From: CAVTZP01 sp963739245
GTDB lineage: Bacteria > Chloroflexota > Dehalococcoidia > Dehalococcoidales > BS750m-G39
NCBI GenBank assembly: GCA_963739245.1
Contig: CAVTZP010000003.1
Coordinates: 248,001-312,000, forward strand
DNA length: 64,000 bases
Direction of reading: 5' to 3'
This document shows, one piece after another, positions 24,097-32,146 of this stretch. Below the pieces are notes generated by a model, which saw nothing but the letters and a program-made list of their open reading frames with translations, searched no databases and was not told the DNA's origin. Made by a program: the position numbers and the translations under genes. The number at the start of each line of letters is the position of its first letter. Position 1 is the first letter of the stretch.

Positions 24097-25189
24097 AGTT
24101 TATCTACTGAATTCCGGCGCTCGGAGCTGGCTCAGGGGCTAATCTCACAGATTCATCGCCAGTCCAAGACCCCGGTGCGTTTCATGGAGTTCTGCGGTGG
24201 TCATACCGTAACCATCTTCAGGTATGGCATCCGCCAGGTTTTGCCCAAAACTATTGAGATGGTATCGGGGCCGGGCTGCCCTATCTGTGTTACCGCCAAT
24301 GCCGACCTGGATAAGGCGATTGCCCTGGCTCAAATCCCGAGATATAATCATTGCCACCTTCGGCGATATGCTCAAGGTCCCGGGGAGCAGTTCCAGTTTG
24401 CAAGAAGCAAAGGCTGGTGGCGCCGATGTGCGTACGGTATATTCCACTATGGACGCCCTTAAAATAGCCGAGGACAACCCTGATAAATCAGTGGTCTTCC
24501 TCGGCATCGGCTTTGAGACCACCGCCCCAACCATTGCCGCTTCAATCCTTCAGGCAGTAGAAAAGGGAATAAAGAATTATTACGTTCTTTCTTTACATAA
24601 GCTCTGTCCTCCAGTAATTAAAGCTCTGCTTGATTCCGGCGAGCTCAAGCTTCACGGGCTTATCTGCCCGGGACATGTCAGCGCTATTATTGGCTCCCAC
24701 CCCTGGGAGTTCATCGCCCGGGACTACGGCGTCCCCTGCGTCGTCTCCGGCTTTGAGCCCTTAGACATCCTGCAGAGCGTGGAGATGCTGGTAAATCAGG
24801 TTGAGAGTGGCAAATCCAAGGTTGAAATTGCCTACCGGCGTGGGGTGCACCCTGAGGGTAACCAGCAAGCCCTGAAGCTCATGAGGCAGATATTTGAGCC
24901 CTGTTCGGCTCAGTGGCGGGGGATGGGGGAGGTTGCCGATAGCGGCTTGAAGCTGAAGAGAAAGTACCAGCGCTTTGATGCCGAGCTTGCCTTTGATATT
25001 AAACCCGGCCCCACCCGTGAGCCGGTGGGCTGCATCTGTGGCGATGTCCTGCGCGGGGTTAAGACCCCGGCTGATTGTCAGCTCTTTGGCAGGGTTTGCA
25101 CCCCGCAATCTCCGGTAGGACCATGCATGGTGTCTTCAGAGGGCAGTTGCTCTGCCTATTATTTTTATGGAGAGGGTCTTGGAGAATAA
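24093..25189 (+). CDS. hypD: Hydrogenase formation protein HypD (apparent frameshifts)
   Basis: About 365 residues when joined. It probably starts at TTG 24093 behind GGAGGAGGAGG. It contains RFMEFCGGHTVTIFRYGIR, VSGPGCPICVT, IATFGDMLKVPGS, FLGIGFETTAPT, CPGHVSAIIGS, PEGNQQALKLMRQIF and the C-terminal CICGDVLRGVKTPADC, all HypD hallmarks including the iron-site and [4Fe-4S] cysteines. Shifts lie near 24105 and 24338. HypD is the scaffold on which Fe(CN)2CO is built with HypC. The stop overlaps the start of hypE by about 23 bases. Confidence 0.88.
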
Positions 25190-26184
25190 AATTCTCTTAG
25201 CTCATGGCAGTGGCGGCAAGCTAGCCCACGAGCTAGTGGAGAAAAGCTTTGTAAAGGCTCTGGCTAATCCACTTTTAGCCAGGCTTGATGATTCGGCCGT
25301 TTTTGATTTGAGTGGCAGGCTGGCTTTCACCACCGATAGCTATGTGGTCAGCCCCATCTTCTTCCCCGGTGGGGATATTGGTCGGCTTGCCGTCTGCGGC
25401 ACGGTTAATGACCTGGCGATGTCCGGCGCCCGCCCCCTTTATCTGAGCCTCTCTTTTATCATTGAGGAGGGATTTTTACAAAGTGAGTTAGACCAAGGTG
25501 GTGAACTCTATTCAGAAGACGGCTGAGGAGGCGGGGGTGGAGATTGTTACCGGGGATACCAAGGTGGTGCCTCGGGGCAGCGCCGATAAGCTCTTTATCA
25601 ATACTGCCGGCGTCGGCATAATAGCGGAGGGGGTCAATATCTCGGGCAGCAACGCCCGAGCCGGGGATAGGGTGATTCTGAGCGGGACTATCGGCGACCA
25701 TGGCATTGCCGTAATAAGCCAGCGGGAGGGGCTGAGCTTCTCCACTAATCTTAAAAGCGACTGTGCCCCGCTTGGGGGCTTGGTGGCGGAGATGCTTAAA
25801 GCTTGCCCTAATATCCATTGTTTACGCGATCCTACTCGGGGCGGACTCGCTACCAGCCTGAACGAATTGGCTAAGCAGTCAAGGGTAAGTATAAGAATTG
25901 AGGAAGGGAAGATTCCGGTGCGGGAGGAGGTTCTGGCCGCCTGCGAGATGCTTGGTTTTGACCCTCTTTATGTCGCCAATGAGGGCAAGCTGGTGGCTAT
26001 AGTCCCGGCTGAGGATGCCGGTAAGGTTCTCAAGGCAATGCAAAAAAATCGCTACGGGAAAAACGCCGCCATTATCGGTGAGGTGGGGGCAGAAAAACCG
26101 GGTCGGGTGGTGATGAAAACCATTTTGGGAACCTCCCGAATAGTTGATATGTTAGTTGGCGATTTACTGCCCAGGATATGTTAA
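25167..26184 (+). CDS. hypE: Hydrogenase expression/formation protein HypE (one apparent frameshift)
   Basis: AIR-synthase-like protein of about 338 residues. The N-terminus LLAHGSGGKLAHELVEK, TTDSYVVSPIFFPGGDIG and CGTVNDLAMSGARPLYLS are in the first piece. The second piece has VTGDTKVVPRG, LRDPTRGGLATSLNELA, and ends in PRIC. The terminal cysteine is the residue that is carbamoylated by HypF and dehydrated to thiocyanate. A one-base shift near 25495 separates the pieces. A TTG at 25179 is an alternative start with better ribosome-binding-site spacing. Confidence 0.93.
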
Positions 26185-26185
26185 A

Positions 26186-26527
26186 ATGCACGAACTCAGT
26201 ATCACTCAGAGTATGCTCAATCTTGTCCTGGAACAGGCGGAGAAGGCGGAAGCTACGAAGGTGGGGAAAATCAATCTGGTCATCGGAGAGATGACCGGAG
26301 TGGTTAGTGAATGCGTGCAGTTTTATTTTGATTTCCTGAGTCGGGGGACTATTGCTGAGGGGGCGGCTCTAGCTATTAAAACGGTGTCAACACAAGTTCA
26401 GTGTCGGGGCTGTGATAAACTCTTTGAGGTGAGGGAATTTGACTGGACTTGCCCGCATTGTCGTGGTAATAATATAGAAATCGTCGCCGGCAAAGAACTT
26501 TTCGTGGAAAGCATTGAGGTGGAATAA
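26186..26527 (+). CDS. hypA: Hydrogenase nickel incorporation protein HypA
   Basis: 113 residues from the ATG giving the canonical MHELSITQSMLNL start. His2 is the nickel ligand. The zinc finger uses CRGCDKLF and CPHCRGN pairs. It delivers nickel to the large subunit with HypB. It starts one base after the hypE stop and is followed directly by hypB. Confidence 0.96.
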   Translation: MHELSITQSMLNLVLEQAEKAEATKVGKINLVIGEMTGVVSECVQFYFDFLSRGTIAEGAALAIKTVSTQVQCRGCDKLFEVREFDWTCPHCRGNNIEIVAGKELFVESIEVE

Positions 26528-27181
26528 ATGAAAATAAAGGTGGTTAAGGACATCCTTGACGCTAATGAGCAGATTGCACAAAGAAACCGGAGGTTACTTG
26601 ACAGCAACAATTTATTTGCCGTGAATTTGATGTCCTCACCGGGCGCAGGCAAGACCAGCCTTATTCTGGAAACGATGAAGGGTTTAAAAGGGAAAATTAA
26701 GATTGGCGTCATTGAGGGTGATGTTAGCTCAAGCCTGGATGCTGAAGTAATTGCCAAGAAGGGTGTACCGGTGGTTCAGATAAATACCGGCGGGGGGTGT
26801 CACCTTGATGCCAATATGCTCTCTACCGCCCTGGACAGTGTCCCCCTGAAGGATATCAAGCTACTCCTTATTGAGAATGTTGGCAATTTAATCTGCCCGG
26901 CTGAGTTTACCCTTGGTGAGCATAGAAGGGTCTTGATTTCAAGCATTCCCGAGGGGGACGACAAGCCATTTAAGTATCCCTTGATGTTTCACACGGCGGA
27001 TGTGGTGCTTATAAACAAGATTGACCTTCTGCCCTATCTGAAGTTTGACCTCGAGGCCTTTTCCCGAGTAATTAAGGGGATGAACCAAAAGGTGAAGATT
27101 ATCCCAATCTCTTGTGCTACCGGTCAAGGGATTGAGGAATGGGTCTCCTGGCTTCTGAGCCAGATGAGACATCCTGTATAG
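26528..27181 (+). CDS. hypB: Hydrogenase nickel incorporation GTPase HypB
   Basis: 217 residues of the SIMIBI GTPase family: P-loop SSPGAGKTSLI, metal-switch region INTGGGCHLDANM with the conserved Cys-His pair, IENVGNLICPAEFTLGE, and NKIDLLPY for guanine recognition. There is no histidine-rich N-terminus, so it is probably not a nickel store. It hydrolyses GTP to drive nickel transfer from HypA to the hydrogenase. It is the last maturation gene of the operon. Confidence 0.96.
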   Translation: MKIKVVKDILDANEQIAQRNRRLLDSNNLFAVNLMSSPGAGKTSLILETMKGLKGKIKIGVIEGDVSSSLDAEVIAKKGVPVVQINTGGGCHLDANMLSTALDSVPLKDIKLLLIENVGNLICPAEFTLGEHRRVLISSIPEGDDKPFKYPLMFHTADVVLINKIDLLPYLKFDLEAFSRVIKGMNQKVKIIPISCATGQGIEEWVSWLLSQMRHPV

Positions 27182-27198
27182 CCGGAGAGGAGGGGAAT

Positions 27199-27891
27199 AT
27201 GCCGAACGGATACGAGATAAATGATTTAGCCAAGGAAGAATCATGGCGCCTGTTCCGGATAATAGGGGAGCTGGTGGAGGGCTTTGATAAACTTTCCGGG
27301 ATAGAGCCGGCGGTAACCATATACGGTTCGGCTGTGCTCAAGGCAGATGACGAGCTATACCACCAGACCGAGGAGATAGCCCACCGGCTTGGTGAGCTGG
27401 GCTTCTCTATCGTAACCGGTGGTGGACCCGGGGTGATGGAGGCGGCAAATAAGGGGGCGCGCGAAGCCGGCGTTCCATCAGTTGGACTTAATATTCAACT
27501 GCCTGAGGAGCAGGCGTGCAATGTCTACGTCACCAAGCCGATAACATTTAATCACTTCTTTGTTCGTAAGGTCATGCTGGTGAAGTATGCTACCTCGTTT
27601 ATCATAATGCCCGGGGGGCTGGGAACGCTTGATGAGTTAACTGAGGTGTTAACATTGATACAAAGCCGTAAGATAAAACCCTTCCCCGTAGTATTGTTCA
27701 ATAGCGAATACTGGAAGGGTTTCCTCGACTGGCTGCGGAATTCCGTCCTTGCCAGAAGGTTTATCTCTGTAGATGACTTCAATATCCTGAGGGTTTGTGA
27801 CCACCCCGACGAGGTAATTGATATTGTCCAGAGCTGGTATTTGAAGCAAGAGTTTACCGGTAGGAAGGCACTGTTGGAAGCTAAAGGATAA
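27199..27891 (+). CDS. TIGR00730/LOG family Rossmann-fold protein
   Basis: About 230 residues from the ATG behind GGAGAGGAGGGG. A longer reading from 27139 overlaps hypB. The family motif PGGLGTLDELTEVLTLIQ is present, with the upstream TGGGPGVMEAANKGA phosphate-binding loop. Family members hydrolyse nucleoside 5'-monophosphates at the N-glycosidic bond (cytokinin-activating LOG) or act as pyrimidine/purine monophosphate nucleosidases. Older databases label them lysine decarboxylases. The bacterial role here is not known. It begins 17 bases after hypB and may be carried along in the same transcript. Confidence 0.85.
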   Translation: MPNGYEINDLAKEESWRLFRIIGELVEGFDKLSGIEPAVTIYGSAVLKADDELYHQTEEIAHRLGELGFSIVTGGGPGVMEAANKGAREAGVPSVGLNIQLPEEQACNVYVTKPITFNHFFVRKVMLVKYATSFIIMPGGLGTLDELTEVLTLIQSRKIKPFPVVLFNSEYWKGFLDWLRNSVLARRFISVDDFNILRVCDHPDEVIDIVQSWYLKQEFTGRKALLEAKG

Positions 27892-27893
27892 CT

Positions 27894-27970
27894 TGGCGAC
27901 CCCGGGGGGATTTGAACCCCCGATCTCCACCGTGACAGGGTGGCATGTTAGACCGCTACACCACGGGGCC
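27894..27970 (-). tRNA. tRNA-Asp (GTC)
   Basis: Cloverleaf on the minus strand: acceptor GGCCCCG/CGGGGTC, anticodon arm CCACC-CTGTCAC-GGTGG with anticodon GTC, T-arm GGGGG-TTCAAAT-CCCCC, discriminator G and encoded CCA. It lies opposite the gap between the LOG gene and rpsF, pointing back toward the LOG gene. Confidence 0.95.
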
Positions 27971-28015
27971 TACTTAAAGTCTATCAGTGGTATTGTGTTG
28001 TGTCAAGCTGGGGGA

Positions 28016-28045
28016 TTGTTTGTCTTCTCTATACTGTGTTATAAT
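28016..28045 (+). promoter_or_regulatory. Predicted promoter of rpsF-ssb-rpsR
   Basis: TTGTTT (28016-28021) and TATAAT (28040-28045) with an 18-base spacer, about 20 bases before the rpsF ribosome-binding site. Confidence 0.5.
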
Positions 28046-28059
28046 ATTTTAACTAATTT

Positions 28060-28383
28060 TTGAAGGAGGCAGCGATTTCTCAGAAAGATAAAGAGCTTCA
28101 TGACTACGAGCTGGTGGTAATTATTAGCCCGGAGGTTGTGGACGAGGCAGTTGAGAGTGTAATAGGCCGCATCAGTCAGTTTATTACTGAAAGTACTGGC
28201 TCTGTTTCTACTATTGAGCGGTGGGGTAAGAAAAGGCTGGCTTATCCAATAAAGCGTTTTACGGAGGGGAATTATGTGCTAGCTCAATTTAAATTGAAGC
28301 CAAAATTGAGTAAAGAGCTTGAGGCAAGCCTGCAGATTTCTGAGGAGGTTTTAAGGCATCTGCTGATAAGATTAGATGGTTAA
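28060..28383 (+). CDS. rpsF: 30S ribosomal protein S6
   Basis: About 100-107 residues with the S6 signature: DYELVVIISPEVVDEAVESV, the basic segment IERWGKKRLAYPIKRFTEGNYV, and FKLKPKLSKELEASL. It binds the central domain of 16S rRNA with S18. The start is uncertain. The TTG at 28060 lies upstream of, and its codons contain, the AAGGAGG ribosome-binding site. The next plausible initiation codon at proper spacing is ATT at 28075, so a rare ATT start is possible. It is followed by ssb and rpsR, the classic S6-SSB-S18 operon. Confidence 0.93.
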   Translation: MKEAAISQKDKELHDYELVVIISPEVVDEAVESVIGRISQFITESTGSVSTIERWGKKRLAYPIKRFTEGNYVLAQFKLKPKLSKELEASLQISEEVLRHLLIRLDG

Positions 28384-28413
28384 CTGTTGGCGATGGCAAA
28401 GGAGCGGACGGCG

Positions 28414-28830
28414 ATGTTGACACTAAATAAGATAATGATTATAGGGAATGTTGGGGCTGACCCTGAGATGCGGTTTACCCCCAATGGCAATCCAGTGACA
28501 TCGTTTCGTGTTGCCACTAACCGTGTGTATACCTCCCCCAATGGCGAGCGTAAGCAGGAGACAGAGTGGTTTACCGTGGTCGCTTGGAATAGGCTGGCGG
28601 AAAATTGTAACCAGTTTCTGACTAAAGGTCAGCGTGTTTATGCCGAAGGTAGGTTGCATACTCGTAGTTGGGAGGGTCAGGATGGGCAGAAGCACTCTCG
28701 GACTGAGATAATAGCCAACCGAGTGTTATTTCTTGATCGGCAGGCAGTAGCTCCCCTTCCTGGGGAGGAGGCTGGTACTACTGAACCGGCGGAGTCGGAG
28801 GATGATTTTCCCTTTTCCGACGAGGGTTAG
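28414..28830 (+). CDS. ssb: Single-stranded DNA-binding protein
   Basis: 138 residues from the ATG behind AAAGGAG. A longer TTG reading from 28387 adds nine unlikely residues. The OB-fold is clear: LNKIMIIGNVGADPEMRFTPNG, ETEWFTVVAWNRLAE and GQRVYAEGRLHTRSW. A short acidic tail ends SEDDFPFSDEG, close to the DDxPF interaction tip that recruits SSB partners, though three residues follow it. It is encoded between S6 and S18 as in most bacteria. Confidence 0.96.
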   Translation: MLTLNKIMIIGNVGADPEMRFTPNGNPVTSFRVATNRVYTSPNGERKQETEWFTVVAWNRLAENCNQFLTKGQRVYAEGRLHTRSWEGQDGQKHSRTEIIANRVLFLDRQAVAPLPGEEAGTTEPAESEDDFPFSDEG

Positions 28831-28871
28831 AATTGGCTAAATTTACAAGGAGGGTTTAGTAACTTAGAAGA

Positions 28872-29174
28872 GTGGACAGACAACAGTCTAGTGAACCAGG
28901 GGGCAGAAGACAAAGTAGGGCAAGGTATGTCGCTAAGCGTAAGTTTTGTTCCTTTTGTGTTAGTAAGGTTACGGCGATAGACTACAAAGAACCGGCTAAA
29001 TTGCGCCACTATATATCGGATAGGGGAAAGATTACGCCGAGGCGTAAGACTGGCACCTGTGCCAAGCATCAGCGTGCTTTGGCCATGGCGATAAAGAGGG
29101 CGAGGCACTTAGCCCTCCTGCCATTTGTCCCGGAGCATATCCATAAGACGGGGGGCGTTGGCGTACGCGATTAG
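28872..29174 (+). CDS. rpsR: 30S ribosomal protein S18
   Basis: About 100 residues from a GTG. KRKFCSFC, IDYKEPAKLRHYISDRGKITPRRKTG and CAKHQRALAMAIKRARHLALLPF are S18 hallmarks. The cysteine pairs match the zinc-ligand (C+) form of S18. The C-terminus is longer than average by about ten residues. A GGAGG lies about 20 bases before the GTG, so the exact start is uncertain. Confidence 0.94.
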   Translation: MDRQQSSEPGGRRQSRARYVAKRKFCSFCVSKVTAIDYKEPAKLRHYISDRGKITPRRKTGTCAKHQRALAMAIKRARHLALLPFVPEHIHKTGGVGVRD

Positions 29175-29257
29175 TCTTATATCCATAGCCTTCTCTTTTT
29201 TCGAGCTTTCTATCTCCCTTATAGTTTTTGGCTAGCCCTTTCCCGCTTTGCTTCGCA

Positions 29258-29287
29258 TTGACACCCAAAAGATGGCGGAAGTATAAT
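29258..29287 (+). promoter_or_regulatory. Promoter of the rpmH-rnpA-yidD operon
   Basis: Consensus TTGACA (29258-29263) and TATAAT (29282-29287), 18-base spacer, 25 bases before the L34 start codon. It is the strongest promoter match noted in the window, fitting a ribosomal protein operon. Confidence 0.75.
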
Positions 29288-29312
29288 CACTCAAGTCTAT
29301 TGTGGAGTTATT

Positions 29313-29453
29313 ATGCCAAAGAGGACTTATCAACCAAAGAAGATTCCCCGTAAGCGTGAGCACGGCTTTCTAGCAAGAATGAGTACGCGAGGTGGGCGAG
29401 CTGTCCTTAAAGCAAGGCGGCTCAAGGGGCGCAAGCGGCTCATTGTGGTATGA
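29313..29453 (+). CDS. rpmH: 50S ribosomal protein L34
   Basis: 46 residues, below usual ORF-length cut-offs. It reads MPKRTYQPKKIPRKREHGF, then ARMSTRGGRAVLKARRLKGR, and ends KRLIVV, matching L34 throughout. The Lys/Arg-rich peptide sits in the 50S subunit core. The stop codon overlaps the rnpA start (ATGA), giving translational coupling. A TGGAG ribosome-binding site and a consensus promoter are upstream. Confidence 0.97.
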   Translation: MPKRTYQPKKIPRKREHGFLARMSTRGGRAVLKARRLKGRKRLIVV

Positions 29454-29818
29454 CGATGGGGGGAAGAGAATACCTTACCAAGTCAGAGCAGTACGCATTG
29501 GTCTATAATAGAGGTGGCTCGTGGGTAAGCGATTTAATAGTGATGAAGGCTTTGCCTAATGAGCTTACCTTTTCCCGGTATGGCTTCTCGGTTGGTCGGC
29601 GGGTAGGTGAGGCAGTGGTGAGAAATCGGGCGAAGCGTCGGCTTCGGGGAATCTTACATTCACTATCACTTTCGCCGGGGTGGGATATCGTATTTATTGC
29701 CCGCCCTAAAACCGCCAGTGCTAGCTTCGCTAGCCTGAAGAAATCGGTTCATGGTTTATTATCCCGAGCCGGATTATTGGCGGGGGAATATGAAGAGGCT
29801 TGCCTTGGAATTAATTAG
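29450..29818 (+). CDS. rnpA: Ribonuclease P protein component
   Basis: 122 residues. It has the RNase P protein motif VGRRVGEAVVRNRAKRRLRG plus FSRYGFSVG and WDIVFIARPKTASASF. It binds RNase P RNA and helps remove 5' leaders from pre-tRNAs. Its start overlaps rpmH by four bases, and its end overlaps the yidD start by 29 bases. Confidence 0.95.
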   Translation: MTMGGREYLTKSEQYALVYNRGGSWVSDLIVMKALPNELTFSRYGFSVGRRVGEAVVRNRAKRRLRGILHSLSLSPGWDIVFIARPKTASASFASLKKSVHGLLSRAGLLAGEYEEACLGIN

Positions 29819-29999
29819 AGTTTATCAGGCTACCCTATCGCAGGTTACGCCACATAACTGTCGTTTTACCCCAACTTGCTCCCAATATACCTATGAAGCT
29901 ATCTCCAAGTTTGGCTTAATTAAAGGGATATGGTTGGGAGCAAGGCGGATAGCTCACTGCCACCCGTTTAATCCCGGTGGCTATGACCCGGTGCCGTGA
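29790..29999 (+). CDS. yidD: Membrane protein insertion efficiency factor YidD
   Basis: 69 residues from the ATG overlapping the end of rnpA. Hallmarks are ELIRVYQATLSQVTPHNCRF, PTCSQYTYEAI and the C-terminal GARRIAHCHPFNPGGYDPVP. It is a small amphipathic membrane-associated protein that assists YidC-mediated insertion. It belongs to the conserved rpmH-rnpA-yidD-yidC-jag cluster. Confidence 0.95.
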   Translation: MKRLALELIRVYQATLSQVTPHNCRFTPTCSQYTYEAISKFGLIKGIWLGARRIAHCHPFNPGGYDPVP

Positions 30000-30011
30000 G
30001 GAATTAGATAA

Positions 30012-31181
30012 GTGAAGATTAGAAGTAATATAGCATTAAAGGTTTGTCTTGCGGTCGTTTTGCTCTTGGTTGGGCTAGCCTTCTTTGGGTGCACTGGAAC
30101 TAGGAGCTCACCCCAGGGCGGCTCAGGGGGAACGATAGCCGATGGTACCCTGTTTTTGTCTCCTGCCTTAAAACAAGCTGCTGGTGGCTTCGGTTGTGCG
30201 GCACCACAAACCGAAGGTAAGCTGGCGGCGGTGAATATCTCAGATGGTAATCGCCTGTGGGAGGTTTCTCTGGAAGCGTCAAGGCCAACCGGTGGCGGCT
30301 TCGGCTGTGCCCCGACAACAATGCCAGTAGCTATCTATGGTCCTCCGGCGGTGGCCGGGGATTTGGTCTATATTGCTGGCTATAACGGTAGGATTTATGC
30401 CATCAGTGCCAGCACACGTTTGTCCCAAGATAAATATCTTGATGAAACTAATCCTCAACCCATTATCGGCGGGCCTGTGGCCGCCGGGGATATGGTCTAC
30501 CTGGGCGGTTCTGATGGCAAGGTCTACGCCCTTAATGCTACTTCCCTGGAGAAGGAGTGGGAGTTTCGGACCGGGGGTAAGATTTGGTCAACCCCGGCGA
30601 TAGATGGGGATACCCTATATGTTGGTTCCTTTGATAAGAAGCTCTATGCCTTGGATGCTGGCGATGGGACTAAGAAATGGGAGTTTGAGACTGAGGGGGC
30701 TATTATCTCTACCCCTCTGGTCTATGATAACACCGTCTATATTGGTTCCTTTGACCGGCACCTTTATGCCGTTGATACTACTGATGGTAGCCTGCGATGG
30801 AGATTCATGGCTGGTAGCTGGTTCTGGGCTAAACCGATAATTTCTGGTAACACTGTCTATGCTCCTTGCCTTGACCGCAAGGTTTATGTCTTGAATGCCG
30901 AAACTGGAGGTGAGGTAGTGGACGCCATCAACCTTGGGGGTCCAGTTTCCTCATCGCCGGTCCTGGATGGTAATTTGGTTATTATAGCTTCCGAGGAGGG
31001 CAAGGTATATGCTCTGGACACCAGCAATAACCAGATTAGGCTATTGGCGGAATTGGGCGAGGCGATATATGCCCCCCTCTGCACCAGTGATGGAGTTGTC
31101 TATATTTATACCGGCAGTCAAAATCTCTATGCTCTGAGTGTAGAGTCAGGGGCAAAGCTGTGGAGTCTATCACTGAAGTGA
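30012..31181 (+). CDS. PQQ-repeat beta-propeller lipoprotein (BamB-like)
   Basis: 389 residues from a GTG. The N-terminal lipoprotein signal has hydrophobic residues about 8-24 and lipobox LAFFGC, with lipid-anchored Cys at about 27. The rest is a seven- or eight-bladed PQQ-type propeller with repeated YxGSFDxxLYALD and W-x-F motifs (for example YVGSFDKKLYALDAG, YIGSFDRHLYAVDTT). It is anchored outside the cytoplasmic membrane. Its place between yidD and yidC suggests a role in membrane protein biogenesis or quality control, but that is inference. It could also simply be a binding scaffold. Confidence 0.88.
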   Translation: MKIRSNIALKVCLAVVLLLVGLAFFGCTGTRSSPQGGSGGTIADGTLFLSPALKQAAGGFGCAAPQTEGKLAAVNISDGNRLWEVSLEASRPTGGGFGCAPTTMPVAIYGPPAVAGDLVYIAGYNGRIYAISASTRLSQDKYLDETNPQPIIGGPVAAGDMVYLGGSDGKVYALNATSLEKEWEFRTGGKIWSTPAIDGDTLYVGSFDKKLYALDAGDGTKKWEFETEGAIISTPLVYDNTVYIGSFDRHLYAVDTTDGSLRWRFMAGSWFWAKPIISGNTVYAPCLDRKVYVLNAETGGEVVDAINLGGPVSSSPVLDGNLVIIASEEGKVYALDTSNNQIRLLAELGEAIYAPLCTSDGVVYIYTGSQNLYALSVESGAKLWSLSLK

Positions 31182-31192
31182 GGTAGCTTTCA

Positions 31193-32146
31193 TTGGGCTT
31201 AAACTGGTGGGACATAATTGCTTTGCAGCCAATGATAAACACCCTCATTGTGCTGTCTCATTACCTATTCAATAGCTTCGGGCTGGCTATTATCTTGGTG
31301 ACGGTTGTTGTTAATGCCTTGATGCTCCCCCTCACCCTGAAGCAGGTTCACGCATCCAAGGCAATGCAAGCCCTTCAGCCCAAGCTCGCTGAGCTTCAGA
31401 AGAAGTATGCCAAGGATAAGCAGAAGCTGGCTCAAGAGCAGATGAGGATGTATAAGGAGTCGGGGGTAAGCCCAGCTGGCTGCCTTTTGCCTCTACTGGT
31501 CCAGATGCCGGTCTGGATAGCCCTGTATCAGGCAATAATGCGGGTCCTGGCGGTAATCCCGGAGAATTTGCTCGGTCTATCCAAGTATCTTTATTCCTGG
31601 CCAGTAGTATACTCCACGCTGCCGTTAAACAATGAGTTCCTTGGGCTTAACCTGGCTACGGGGAACAATATGCTGCTGGCACTCCTGGTTGGGGGGACGA
31701 TGTGGGTGCAGCAGAAGATGGTAATGACCCCGACTGCTGACCCCAAGCAGCAGTCGCAAGCCAGCATGATGTTATGGCTAATGCCAGTGATGTTTGCCTT
31801 CCTCACTTTATCATTTCCCAGTGGGCTGGCTATTTACTGGGTGGCATCAAATGTTATCAGGATTGGTATCCAATATTCTGTTACCGGGTGGGGGGGGTTG
31901 GCTGGATTACTGCCGAAGAAGTCAGCTGCCACCGATAAGGAGTATAAGCCCCCTGTTGCTGAGGTGGAGAAGAAAGCACCGGAAGGTGCTGAGATTGTTG
32001 CGCCGAGTTTGACGCAGGAAGAAGGTTTGAGTCATGGAGAGTCTGGAAGTAAGCGCCAAGACCGTGGAGGAGGCTATCCAAAAAGCCTTAGAGCAGTTAA
32101 GCGTCAGCCGAGAAGAGGTAGAGGTCACCGTCGTAAAAGAAGGTAG
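31193..32146 (+). CDS. yidC: Membrane protein insertase YidC/OxaA
   Basis: 317 residues from a TTG behind GTGAGGTAG. There are five membrane segments (about 10-45, 95-120, 145-165, 180-200 and 205-225), a cytoplasmic coiled region rich in Lys/Gln (about 55-85) and the motif GCLLPLLVQMPVWIALYQ. It inserts membrane proteins alone or with Sec. The last 37 residues are strongly basic (about 17 Arg/Lys) and are encoded in a frame overlapping jag by 113 bases. A missing base near 32020 would instead end the protein at a TGA just before the jag start, so the tail is either real or an artefact. Confidence 0.9.
   Translation: MGLNWWDIIALQPMINTLIVLSHYLFNSFGLAIILVTVVVNALMLPLTLKQVHASKAMQALQPKLAELQKKYAKDKQKLAQEQMRMYKESGVSPAGCLLPLLVQMPVWIALYQAIMRVLAVIPENLLGLSKYLYSWPVVYSTLPLNNEFLGLNLATGNNMLLALLVGGTMWVQQKMVMTPTADPKQQSQASMMLWLMPVMFAFLTLSFPSGLAIYWVASNVIRIGIQYSVTGWGGLAGLLPKKSAATDKEYKPPVAEVEKKAPEGAEIVAPSLTQEEGLSHGESGSKRQDRGGGYPKSLRAVKRQPRRGRGHRRKRR

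Noticed and set aside
29175..29312. Replication origin near rpmH
   Set aside because: rpmH-rnpA-yidC clusters often sit by dnaA/oriC, but no dnaA gene, no series of DnaA boxes and no AT-rich unwinding region are visible here.
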